Positions 1 to 6,856 of a stretch of DNA of 26,881 nt are shown here, piece by piece. This stretch comes from Spirochaetaceae bacterium (GTDB taxonomy: Bacteria; Spirochaetota; Spirochaetia; Treponematales; Breznakiellaceae). The notes under the pieces are model-generated. The model saw only the letters and a program-made list of their open reading frames with translations, was not told the origin of the DNA and did not search any database. The stretch covers positions 1 to 26,881 of the forward strand of contig JAISDG010000064.1 of assembly GCA_031265015.1 (NCBI GenBank), given 5' to 3'. Both the position numbers and the translations under genes were made by a program. The first letter of the stretch is position 1, and the number at the start of each line of letters is the position of its first letter.

Positions 1-720
1 TGGTTGCCGCTGATCTTCGCGCCCGCGCCCATCTCGAAGTCCCCGGCGGCCACATACACCCCGCCGCCGTTGCTGGTGGCGGTGTTCTTTTCGCCGGTGG
101 TACTGCCGCCGATGGTTCCTCCGTTCATGGTAAAGGTCTTGCCGCTTGAGTTAAAATACACCCCGCCGCCGCTGCCGGCGCTGTTGCCTTTGATTGCCGC
201 CGTACTCCCGGACATGGCGAAGGTTCCGCCGTTGTACACATACACCCCGCCGCCGCTGCCGGTGGTGGTGGTATTGCCTTCGCCCGAGGCAGCGCCGCCA
301 ATGGTTCCCCCGTTCATGGTAAAGGAGGCCCCGGAGCCGCTCACATACACCCCGCCGCCGCTGCCGGCGCTGTTGCCTTTGATTGCCGCCGTACTCCCGG
401 ACATGATAAAGGTCCCGCCGGCGGACACATACACCCCGCCGCCGGAGCCGCCGATGACGGCACTGTTCTTTTCGGCCGGGTTACTGCCGCCGATGGTTCC
501 CCCGGTCATGGTAAAGGAGGCCCCGGAGCCGCTCACATACACTCCGCCGCCGCTGCCGGCGCTGTTGCCTTTGATTGCCGCCGTACTCCCGGACATGGTA
601 AAGGTCCCGCCGGCGGACACATACACCCCGCCGCCGGCGGCGCCGCCGCTAACGGCGGTGTTGCCTTCCCCCGTGTTACTGCCGCCGATGGTTCCCCCCT
701 TCATGGTAAAGACCCCGCCG
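1..720 (-). repeat. Near-identical tandem coding repeats in the lipoprotein gene
   Basis: A block of about 55 bp recurs almost unchanged at about 161-216, 350-405 and 542-597, a spacing of 189-192 bp (63-64 codons). It encodes the SGSTAAIKGNSAGSGGGVYV segment. Between these blocks a second, more variable module (GGTIGGS...GGGVYV) alternates. Identity at the DNA level suggests recent duplication or gene conversion. The copy number may vary between strains because such repeats recombine. Confidence 0.85.
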
Positions 721-1388
721 GTGTACACATACACCCCGCCGCCGAGGCCGCCGGTGTTGCCCCTGATGGCCCCGCCGGTCATCGTAAAGGTCCCGCCGGC
801 GTCCACATACACTCCGGAGGCGTCCCCTCCGGTCAGGGTAAGGCCCCCGGCCAGGGTCACATCGACGTTGTGTGTATAGAGAGCTCTTGGTGAAGTGCCG
901 GCGTTCAGTTTGTTATAGTTGTCGTCGGCGGTTTTCCCCGCCAGGGTAACGGGGGGGCAGCCGGCGTACAGGGCGCTGTCTTCAATGTTGAACAGGGCGG
1001 GGCTTGGCGCGCCCGTGTTGATGGTTCCGCTCACCAGGATCCGGGCGGGGCCGGCGGCGGCCGTGCCCCTGCCCGGCCAGGCGCTGTCCGTGTAGGCGGT
1101 TTTTATAGCGCCCAGGGCCTTGTCCATCGTGGCGTAGGGGTTATCCGCGGTCCCGTCGCCGGTGATATCGCTCCCCGTCTGGGCCACGTACAGGGTCAGG
1201 TGGTAGTTGGAGCCGCCGCTTCCGCCGCCGTTGTTTTCGCCGCCCTCCTTGTTCTTGTACAGGGGGGCCACCGCCTCTTTCATCCAGGGGTTCTCGCACC
1301 CCCCCAAGCCCAGGACCGCCAGAATACCAAGAAAGGGCAAAATCTTTAGATTTTGCCCAAGCACTATCTTTAGATTATAGCCCTTCAT
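1..1388 (-). CDS. Beta-helix repeat surface lipoprotein (C-terminus beyond window)
   Basis: The minus-strand frame stays open from an ATG at 1388 to the window edge, giving 462 codons with the C-terminus missing. A GGAGG ribosome site lies 6 nt upstream. The N-terminus is hydrophobic and ends in a lipobox (LGLGGC, Cys31), so a lipid-anchored envelope protein is expected. A Gly/Ser/Asn linker (about residues 46-55) follows, then a YVAQTGSD..GDGTADNPYATMDKALGAI-type segment typical of right-handed beta-helix (pectate-lyase-like) proteins. From about residue 170 there are repeated GGGVYV / FTM.GGTI / AAIKGNSAG units. Such repeats are common in treponemal surface proteins; an adhesin or antigen role is inference. 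The opposite-strand Pro-rich frame is only a shadow. The gene may be phase variable (see promoter). Confidence 0.88.
   Translation of the reverse strand, partial: MKGYNLKIVLGQNLKILPFLGILAVLGLGGCENPWMKEAVAPLYKNKEGGENNGGGSGGSNYHLTLYVAQTGSDITGDGTADNPYATMDKALGAIKTAYTDSAWPGRGTAAAGPARILVSGTINTGAPSPALFNIEDSALYAGCPPVTLAGKTADDNYNKLNAGTSPRALYTHNVDVTLAGGLTLTGGDASGVYVDAGGTFTMTGGAIRGNTGGLGGGVYVYTGGVFTMKGGTIGGSNTGEGNTAVSGGAAGGGVYVSAGGTFTMSGSTAAIKGNSAGSGGGVYVSGSGASFTMTGGTIGGSNPAEKNSAVIGGSGGGVYVSAGGTFIMSGSTAAIKGNSAGSGGGVYVSGSGASFTMNGGTIGGAASGEGNTTTTGSGGGVYVYNGGTFAMSGSTAAIKGNSAGSGGGVYFNSSGKTFTMNGGTIGGSTTGEKNTATSNGGGVYVAAGDFEMGAGAKISGN
1335..1358. repeat. 24-bp perfect palindrome inside the signal-peptide codons
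   Basis: Two 11-bp arms (GGGCAAAATCT and its complement) are separated by 2 bp. The core ATCTTTAGATT occurs again at 1367-1377, so the encoded signal peptide contains a duplicated NLKI(V/L)L motif. The palindrome would form a strong hairpin in the mRNA just after the start codon. Confidence 0.8.
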
Positions 1389-1476
1389 TCGTTCCCTCCT
1401 GGGCCGTCTGCGCACATCCCCTTCCCCGGGAAAAAGGCGTTTTTTGGGCAAATTTTTTTAAGCCAAGATGACGGTG

Positions 1477-1505
1477 AGTATATGAGAGAGAGAGAGAGAG
1501 AGCAA
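1477..1505 (-). promoter_or_regulatory. Candidate promoter with a (GA)n microsatellite as its spacer
   Basis: Read on the minus strand there is a TATACT -10 box at 1482-1477 and a TTGCTC at 1505-1500, separated by exactly 17 nt. The spacer is a dinucleotide run (GA on plus, CT on minus; 1484-1502), which leaves 1 nt before the -10. The -35 match is only moderate (TTG conserved). The expected transcript start near 1470 gives a leader of about 80 nt to the lipoprotein ATG. Gain or loss of one unit would alter the spacer by 2 nt, as in known phase-variable promoters. Confidence 0.55.
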
Positions 1506-1512
1506 AAACCGT

Positions 1513-1545
1513 GCCAGGTTCAGGGTTAAAACGCCTGAACCTGGC
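1513..1545. repeat. Perfect 12-bp inverted repeat next to the lipoprotein promoter
   Basis: The arms GCCAGGTTCAGG and CCTGAACCTGGC flank a 9-nt loop. The right half (GGGTTAAAACGCCTGAACC) resembles the 21-bp tandem units 170 bp away. There is no T-run on either side, so an operator or repeat remnant fits better than an intrinsic terminator. Confidence 0.6.
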
Positions 1546-1707
1546 AAATTCAGGGATATTTTTCAGTACTTTGGCAGTTTCTGTACCCATCCTCAGCATG
1601 GATGTATGGTACGCCATAGCAGAGACAGCTGTCAACTCCTCAAAATCCGCCATCCTTGGCGGATTTTGAGCACACAGCGGCATCCATGCCGCCCCTTTGG
1701 GCACCGG

Positions 1708-1812
1708 CGTTTAAACGTCTGACCCGGGCGTTTAAACGTCTGACCCGGGCGTTTAAACGTCTGACCCGGGCGTTTAAACGCCTGACCCGGGCGGCTTAAC
1801 GCCTGGCCCGGG
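1708..1812. repeat. Five tandem 21-bp units, each with a CGTTTAAACG palindrome
   Basis: Units start at 1708, 1729, 1750, 1771 and 1792. The first three are identical (CGTTTAAACGTCTGACCCGG plus G); the fourth has one change (CGCCTG) and the fifth is degenerate. A partial sixth begins at 1813. Each unit carries a 10-bp self-complementary core and a CCCGGG. The units abut without spacers, which excludes a CRISPR array. The array ends about 60 bp before the fliG-like start codon. Confidence 0.9.
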
Positions 1813-1873
1813 CGTTAAAAAGTCCGCCTGCGGCGGGATTGGAAAAACCGGCGGAACACCGTATGATAAGCCC

Positions 1874-2941
1874 ATGGGAGAGGAACCCAACGGTACTCCG
1901 GGATTTCTAAAAACCGGGCCCGAATCCGCGCCGGAATCAAAGTTCCGCAGGGCGGCCAAATTTTTTATCCTTATCGGGAGTACCGAGGCGGCGAATATTC
2001 TGTCCCGGCTGCCCCCGGATCAGGTGGAGGCGGTTTCCAGGGAAATCGCCCTGGTCCGGCACGTCGGGGCGGAAGAAGGCCGGGCCGTGCTGGAGGAATT
2101 CGGCCCCCTGTTGTCGGCTTCCGGCGGAGGGCCGGAAAGCGCCGCGGGGGGCATAGAGGCCGCCCGGCGGCTCCTCTATGCCGCCTTTGGCCCGGACAAG
2201 GGGGAACAGTTCCTGACCAGGGCCGTTCCCCGGGCAAAGCCGAATCCCTTTGACTTTCTGGAAGATTTTTCCGGGCCCGAGCTGGCCCTGCTTTTTAGGG
2301 AAGAATCCCCCCAGGCGGCGGCCCTGGTTTTTTCCCGGCTCCCCCCAAAACTGTCCGCCGGCGCCCTGGCTTCCATTACCGGCGAAAAAAGGCTGGAAAT
2401 CGTCCGGCGTATCGCCAAACAGTCCCCGGTTCCCCCGGAAGTGCTGAACCAGGTTGCCGGGGCGCTCCGGGAAAAGGCCCGGCATATCGGCAAAACCGGC
2501 GAGCTCAGCTTTGACGGCATGGAAGCCCTGGCGGCGATCCTTAAATCTTCCGGCGGGGACTTTGGGGACAGGATCCTGACCGAACTGGAAACCGGCGATC
2601 CCGAACTGGGCAAAGCCCTTAAAGACAGGGTCTATACCCTGTCGGATCTGCTGGAAGCGGAGGATCGGCCCCTGCAAAAAAAGCTGGCCGGCATGAAGGA
2701 CAAGGACATCATCCTGCTGCTCAAGGCCCGGACGGGGAGCGGGGAAACCGCCGCGTTCCGGGAAAAGATCCTGGCCAATCTGTCCCGGGCCCGGCGGGAA
2801 GAAATCCTGGAAGAAGAAAGTATTGTGGGGGCGGTTCCCCGGAAAGAGGTAGAAGCGGCGGCGGCGGAATTCCTGGGGTGGTTCAGGCAAAGCCGGGAAA
2901 CGGGGAGCATCACCATGATGGACGACGACCTGATCGTCTAG
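1874..2941 (+). CDS. fliG: FliG-family flagellar motor switch protein (divergent, FliG1-like)
   Basis: This 355-residue protein follows the FliG plan. The N-terminal domain (about 27-120) has the KFFILIG..EAA.ILS.LPPDQVE pattern, the middle domain (about 128-205) has FRFEE-type armadillo motifs with EESPQAAALVFSRLPP in place of the usual EHPQ motif, and the C-terminal domain is about 210-340. C-terminal charged positions that contact the stator in model FliG proteins look largely kept: Lys284, a basic cluster at 306-309, Glu313-315 and Arg323. FliG forms the C-ring with FliM/FliN and generates torque. Spirochaetes carry two FliG proteins; the sequence differences suggest the FliG1 type, which is inference. 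No clear ribosome site precedes the ATG. A Gly/Ser-rich link lies at about 81-92. Confidence 0.8.
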   Translation: MGEEPNGTPGFLKTGPESAPESKFRRAAKFFILIGSTEAANILSRLPPDQVEAVSREIALVRHVGAEEGRAVLEEFGPLLSASGGGPESAAGGIEAARRLLYAAFGPDKGEQFLTRAVPRAKPNPFDFLEDFSGPELALLFREESPQAAALVFSRLPPKLSAGALASITGEKRLEIVRRIAKQSPVPPEVLNQVAGALREKARHIGKTGELSFDGMEALAAILKSSGGDFGDRILTELETGDPELGKALKDRVYTLSDLLEAEDRPLQKKLAGMKDKDIILLLKARTGSGETAAFREKILANLSRARREEILEEESIVGAVPRKEVEAAAAEFLGWFRQSRETGSITMMDDDLIV

Positions 2942-2984
2942 GCTTATATGAGCTGAATGAACCTCCCCGCCCTGAAGGCTAAAC

Positions 2985-3013
2985 TTGACCCACGGATTAA
3001 GATGTGATTATAT
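2985..3013 (+). promoter_or_regulatory. Candidate sigma-70 promoter leading into the GxxExxY region
   Basis: TTGACC (2985-2990) and TTATAT (3008-3013) are 17 nt apart. The -10 lies inside the first 76-bp repeat, while the -35 is in the flanking DNA, so insertion next to a resident -35 could have created the promoter. Confidence 0.45.
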
Positions 3014-3076
3014 ATCATTCAGAATTCTTAACCGCAAAGGCGAAGTCGAACCTTCGGTTCGCGGCGAAGAAGGATA
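3001..3076 (+). repeat. 76-bp direct repeat, copy 1 (left end of empty miniature unit)
   Basis: It matches 3147-3222 at about 73 of 76 positions. It contains TTAACCGCAAAGGCGAAG, a CGAACC-TTC-GGTTCG hairpin and GGCGAAGAAGGATA. An inverted, diverged counterpart follows at 3111-3139 (CTTATTCGCC...GGTAAAAATTCTT), so 3001-3140 looks like an empty element of about 140 bp with terminal inverted repeats. Confidence 0.85.
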
Positions 3077-3146
3077 GCATGAAGTAATGTTCTTTTCTTT
3101 CCTTAATGCGCCTTATTCGCCTTCGTGGTAAAAATTCTTCCAAAAT

Positions 3147-3222
3147 GATGTGGTTATATATTTTTCAGAATTCTTAACCGCAAAGGCGAAGTCGAACCTT
3201 CGGTTCGCGGCGAAGAAGGATA
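3147..3222 (+). repeat. 76-bp direct repeat, copy 2 (left end of gene-bearing unit)
   Basis: This near-identical copy ends 4 bp before the GxxExxY start codon, and its AAGGA (3216-3220) serves as that gene's ribosome site. The inverted counterpart lies just after the gene at 3617-3654. Confidence 0.85.
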
Positions 3223-3226
3223 TACA

Positions 3227-3616
3227 ATGATTACTCAAGAACAGGAAAAATTAGCAAAAAAAGTATTGGATTGTGCCTATGAAGTTCATTCCAGCCTGGG
3301 ACCGGGCTTGCTGGAGAGTACTTATCAGACTTGTTTGCAGTATGAACTAAAACAACAGGGTATTTTTGCGGAATGTGAAAAAGTAGTACCGGTCTTATAC
3401 AAAGGATGTACAATAGATTGCGGATATCGTATTGATATGGTAGTTGAACGCGGCCAGTTAATTATTGAGAACAAGTCGGTGAAAGCATTAAAAGACATCC
3501 ATTTGGCACAGATACTTACCTATATGAGGCTTTCAAGAATTACTTTGGGCTTTTTATTGAATTTTAACGTAAGGCATTTAAAAGAAGGTATACAACGAGT
3601 AATCTTAAATGACTGA
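3227..3616 (+). CDS. GxxExxY protein (PD-(D/E)XK nuclease-like fold)
   Basis: The 129-residue protein carries the family signature GLLESTY (G..E..Y, residues about 27-33), then the core CGYRIDMVVERGQLIIENKSV, in which an Asp and the E-N-K pattern resemble a PD-(D/E)XK active site, and HLAQILTYMRL near the C-terminus. The length is typical of the family. The biochemical function is not established; nucleic-acid cleavage is inferred from the fold. The gene is clearly richer in A+T than its neighbours, with different codon use, which suggests transfer. It starts at ATG 3227 with AAGGA 6 nt upstream, and is bracketed by inverted repeats. The TGA stop lies right at the right-hand repeat. Confidence 0.88.
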   Translation: MITQEQEKLAKKVLDCAYEVHSSLGPGLLESTYQTCLQYELKQQGIFAECEKVVPVLYKGCTIDCGYRIDMVVERGQLIIENKSVKALKDIHLAQILTYMRLSRITLGFLLNFNVRHLKEGIQRVILND

Positions 3617-3654
3617 TACTCTTCTTCGCCTTTTTCGCCTTTGCGGTGAAATTC
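3617..3654 (-). repeat. Right-hand inverted copy of the repeat end
   Basis: On the minus strand it reads GAATTTCACCGCAAAGGCGA and then GGCGAAGAAGAGTAT, matching the left ends at 3024-3076 and 3168-3222 apart from the central hairpin. It begins immediately after the stop codon of the GxxExxY gene. Confidence 0.75.
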
Positions 3655-3660
3655 TCCTCG

Positions 3661-3679
3661 TGGGGGTCTACTACCCCCA
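3661..3679. repeat. Small hairpin upstream of the M16C gene
   Basis: TGGGGGT and ACCCCCA arms (7 bp) enclose a 5-nt loop, about 30 bp before the ribosome site of the next gene. There is no T-run, so a terminator is not supported. Confidence 0.4.
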
Positions 3680-3709
3680 CTGCGAATAACGGAGTAAGAG
3701 TAGGAGTAT

Positions 3710-6700
3710 ATGATGAAAAAAGGCGACACCATCCACGGATTCGAGGTTCTTGAGACGCCGGACCTGGACGAGCTTAAGGCCCGGGGCATTTGGGCGCGCC
3801 ACCGTTCAGGGGCCGAGGTTTTCCATGTCCTGAACGATGATCCGGAAAACCTCTTCGGCTTTGCCTTTGCCACCGCCCCGGAGGATTCTTCCGGCGCCGC
3901 CCATATCCTGGAACACTCGGTACTCTGCGGATCGGAACGGTATCCCCTGAAGGACGCTTTTCTGGTCCTGGCCCAGGGGAGCCTGCAAACCTTCCTGAAC
4001 GCCTGGACCTTCCCCGACAAAACCGTGTATCCCGCAAGCTCGGTCAACGAGAAGGACTACTTTAACCTGATGGCGGTCTATGCCGATGCGGTATTCCGCC
4101 CCCTGCTTTCGGAGTGGACCTTTATGCAGGAAGGGTGGCGGCTGGCGCCGGGCAAAACCGGCCTTGAGTATACCGGGGTGGTGTACAACGAAATGAAGGG
4201 CGCCTATTCGTCCATGGACACCTACGCGGGCCTCTGGTCGGTTAAGGGAGTTATGCCCGGCACGCCCTACGCGTTTGAATCCGGGGGCGATCCCGACTGC
4301 ATTCCTTCCCTAAGCTGGGAAGCGCTCAGGGAATTTCACCGTACCCGGTATGTCCCGGCCAACTGCAAAATTTTTCTGGCGGGAAACATCGGCACGGAAA
4401 AGCAGTTTGCGTTTCTGGACGGCTGCCTGGCTGGCCTGCCGCCGGGCCGCTCCGCGCCGCCCATACCCGCAACGGAACGGTGGCGGGCCCCCAAAAAGTT
4501 CCGTATCCCCTGTCCCGGCGGCGGCCAGGACGAAAACAAAAACCAGGCCCTGCTTTCCTGGCTTTGTTCCAGCAGCACCGATCCCCGGGAAATAACCGCC
4601 ATGGCATGCCTGGCGGAAATACTGCTGGGCCATGACGGTTCCCCCCTGACCCGGGCCCTTATCGACTCGGGAATCGGGGAGGATCTGTCCCCCGCCGCCG
4701 GGCTCGAAGGCGAACTGCGGGAAACGGTGTTTTCCGCGGGATTACGGGGCATCGGGAATAACGGCGATCCGGAAACGGCCTACCGCCGGATGGAAGACCT
4801 GATTCTGGGAGAGCTGCGGCGGCTGGTCAAAGAAGGCATACCAAAAGAAGAGATCGACGCGGCCCTTTTGTCCATAGAATTTTCCCACCGGGAGATCAAG
4901 CGCTCCCACGGCCCCTATTCGCTGGTATGGATGCGCCGGACCCTGCGGGGCTGGCTCTACGGACAACGGCCCTGGGAGGCCCTGCTCTTTGTGCCGGAGT
5001 TTGCCAAACTCAAGGAACGGCTGAACTTCGGAAAGGACGGCGCCTATACCCGCTGCTTTGAATCCCTTATTGAAAAGTACCTGCTCAACAATCCCCACCA
5101 TGCCCTGATTGCCATTGAAGGAAAAGCGGACTACCTTCCCCAAAAGGAAGCGGAGCGCTCCCGGGGGCTTGCGGAAAAAGCCCGGTCCTTAAGCAAAACG
5201 GAAAAAAAACTGCTGGCGGAAAAGGCGGCAAAACTTGAAAAGATCCAGGGGGAGGGTGAAAGCAGGGCCGCGCTGGAAACCATACCCCATCTTTCCCGGC
5301 ACGATCTGGTCCCGGAAATAGAACAGGTTCCCTCGGAACTCACCTTTCTTTCCGCCGCGGACATTCCCTGCATGGTTCATCCCCTGTTTACCAACGGTAT
5401 CAGTTACGCGGATCTGGCCTTTCCCGTAGACGTGCTGCCCCCGGAGGATTACCCCTGGCTGCCCTTTTTTGCCAGGGCGGTGGTGTCCGTGGGGCTTCCC
5501 GGCATGGATTACGGAGAAGTGTCGGGCTTGCTTGCCCGGACCGCGGGGGGCTTTTATGCCCTGCTGGAAACCGGTTCCGTGGCGCCGGATCCTGCCGGCC
5601 CCTCGCCCTCCGGCCTCCCGGAGTCCGCGGATCCGGCGGAGCTGCCGGCTTCACTGAAAGCCCGGGACTGGATCATCTACCGGATCAAGGCCCTGGATGA
5701 AAAGTTCGGCAGCTCCCTGGATTTGGCCAAAAGGCTTATCGCCGAAGCGGATTTTTCCGATCTCCGGCGGCTCCGGGATCTGGCGGTGGAAATGAAAAAC
5801 GACAACGACTCCAGTCTGGCGGCGTCCGGCCACAGTTATGCGTCGGGCCGGTCGGGTAAATTCTTTTCCCGTTCCAGGGCGATAGACGAACTGTGGAACG
5901 GCCTGGATCAGATTCCCTTTGCCCATACCCTGGCCTCCATGGACATGGGGGAACTTCGGGACCGGATGCTGTCCATCCGGAACGCTTTGCTCAAGGCCGG
6001 CCTGGCGGTCAATATTACCGCTTCCCCGGAAGCCCTGGCCGGAGCCCGGCGGGGGGCGGAAATTTTCGGCGGCCTGGGCGCTCCCCGGCCGCCCCATCCC
6101 CTGGGCCGTGAAAAAGAGCGGTTTTTTTCCCTGCTGTCGCAGAATCCCGATCCGGTTCCGGAAGTGTATGCTTCGCCGTCCCTGCAAATCGGCTTTGCCG
6201 CCATGTCCCTGCCGGCCGTTCCCTACGGTTCCCCGGAACAGGCCGCGGAACTGGCCCTTTCGCACGAGTTGTCCACCGGCGCTCTCTGGGAATCAATCAG
6301 GATGATGGGGGGAGCCTACGGTGCGTTTGCCCATCCCGATAACCTGGAAGGGGTTTTTTCCCTGGCTACCTACAGAGACCCGGATCCCCTCCGTTCTCTG
6401 GGGGCGTTCCCGCCGATCCTGAAAAAACGGGGCTCCGAAACCATTGATGAAGACAGCCTGGAAAAGATCATTATCGGCGCCTTTGCCAGGGAAACCCGGC
6501 CCCGGACTCCGGCGGACAAGGGGTTCTCCGAATTTCTCCGCCGCCTGTACGGTATCAGGCAAAGCCACCGCCTGTCCCGCCTTACGGCCCTGGTAGGCCT
6601 TAAGGCGGAGGAAACCGGAGCGGCGGCCCGGCGTCTTGCCGGGGCGGCGGAACAAACCGCCGCGACGAAGGTGGTAATTACCGGGCCCGGGCAGGCGGAA

Positions 6701-6748
6701 AAGGCGGCAAAAAAGCTGGGAACAGCGGTAAAAACCCTGCCGGTTTAA
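3710..6748 (+). CDS. M16C metallopeptidase, presequence-protease (PreP/Cym1) type
   Basis: At 1012 residues this matches the two-half M16C architecture. The inverted zinc motif HILEH is at 65-69 and the third ligand, in NEMKG, is Glu161. The surrounding segments HSVLCGSERYPLKD, FLNAWTFPDKTVYPAS and EYTGVVYNEMKGAYSSMD are family signatures. A central M16C-associated region and an inactive C-terminal half follow. These enzymes form a closed chamber and degrade unfolded peptides up to several tens of residues. No signal peptide is seen, so a cytoplasmic role in peptide turnover is expected. Two ATGs are adjacent (3710, 3713); AGGAG at 3702-3706 is better spaced for the second. A Pro/Ala-rich insertion lies at about 627-645. 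Confidence 0.93.
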   Translation: MMKKGDTIHGFEVLETPDLDELKARGIWARHRSGAEVFHVLNDDPENLFGFAFATAPEDSSGAAHILEHSVLCGSERYPLKDAFLVLAQGSLQTFLNAWTFPDKTVYPASSVNEKDYFNLMAVYADAVFRPLLSEWTFMQEGWRLAPGKTGLEYTGVVYNEMKGAYSSMDTYAGLWSVKGVMPGTPYAFESGGDPDCIPSLSWEALREFHRTRYVPANCKIFLAGNIGTEKQFAFLDGCLAGLPPGRSAPPIPATERWRAPKKFRIPCPGGGQDENKNQALLSWLCSSSTDPREITAMACLAEILLGHDGSPLTRALIDSGIGEDLSPAAGLEGELRETVFSAGLRGIGNNGDPETAYRRMEDLILGELRRLVKEGIPKEEIDAALLSIEFSHREIKRSHGPYSLVWMRRTLRGWLYGQRPWEALLFVPEFAKLKERLNFGKDGAYTRCFESLIEKYLLNNPHHALIAIEGKADYLPQKEAERSRGLAEKARSLSKTEKKLLAEKAAKLEKIQGEGESRAALETIPHLSRHDLVPEIEQVPSELTFLSAADIPCMVHPLFTNGISYADLAFPVDVLPPEDYPWLPFFARAVVSVGLPGMDYGEVSGLLARTAGGFYALLETGSVAPDPAGPSPSGLPESADPAELPASLKARDWIIYRIKALDEKFGSSLDLAKRLIAEADFSDLRRLRDLAVEMKNDNDSSLAASGHSYASGRSGKFFSRSRAIDELWNGLDQIPFAHTLASMDMGELRDRMLSIRNALLKAGLAVNITASPEALAGARRGAEIFGGLGAPRPPHPLGREKERFFSLLSQNPDPVPEVYASPSLQIGFAAMSLPAVPYGSPEQAAELALSHELSTGALWESIRMMGGAYGAFAHPDNLEGVFSLATYRDPDPLRSLGAFPPILKKRGSETIDEDSLEKIIIGAFARETRPRTPADKGFSEFLRRLYGIRQSHRLSRLTALVGLKAEETGAAARRLAGAAEQTAATKVVITGPGQAEKAAKKLGTAVKTLPV

Positions 6749-6821
6749 CGCCGTATACCGGCCGCTTGTTTCGACCCCCGGGGGGGATGGTTCGATTTTA
6801 CAAAAAAGCGATTTTACAAAC

Positions 6822-6850
6822 TTGACCGGGGGTCAGAAATGTTATATATT
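6822..6850 (+). promoter_or_regulatory. Strong sigma-70-like promoter for the orphan RNA
   Basis: TTGACC (6822-6827), a 17-nt spacer and TATATT (6845-6850) each differ from consensus at one position. The TGACC-GGG-GGTCA palindrome (6823-6835) overlaps the -35 and could be an operator. The expected start is near 6857. Confidence 0.7.
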
Positions 6851-6856
6851 TTAAAT

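Larger units (their letters stand above)
1389..1873. other. Structured, repeat-rich spacer between divergent genes
   Basis: This 485-bp stretch separates the lipoprotein gene from the fliG-like gene. Apart from the microsatellite it holds perfect inverted repeats at 1513-1524/1534-1545 (12-bp arms), 1596-1604/1681-1689 (9 bp), 1624-1633 (10-bp palindrome), 1641-1651/1658-1668 (11 bp) and 1677-1683/1686-1692 (7 bp), followed by a 21-bp tandem array at 1708-1812. A 109-codon minus-strand frame (1375-1704) runs across these elements and the promoter, and I do not regard it as a gene. Confidence 0.7.
3147..3656. mobile_element. Putative small element: GxxExxY gene between terminal inverted repeats
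   Basis: The left end (3167-3222) and the right end (3617-3654) are inverted relative to each other. Read on the same strand they share ACCGCAAAGGCGAA exactly, and GGCGAAGAAG closer to the gene. Between them is a single AT-rich gene in a GC-rich setting. No transposase is present. Whether the unit moves, and whether its GxxExxY nuclease-like protein has a part in this, is inference. Confidence 0.5.

Noticed and set aside
4..879. Pro/Thr-rich plus-strand frame with TYTPPP repeats
   Set aside because: It is the antisense shadow of the GGGVYV-repeat lipoprotein, which has a lipobox signal peptide and a ribosome site on the minus strand.
1375..1704. 109-codon minus-strand frame in the spacer
   Set aside because: It runs through the inverted repeats, the candidate promoter and the microsatellite, and ends inside the lipoprotein start. 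No family is recognised, though its first part could be a remnant.
1708..1812. CRISPR array
   Set aside because: The 21-bp units are contiguous without spacers and no cas genes are present.
1937..2890. Long minus-strand frame opposite the fliG-like gene
   Set aside because: Low-complexity Gly/Pro/Phe-rich translation produced by GC-rich codon structure; the plus strand has clear FliG homology.
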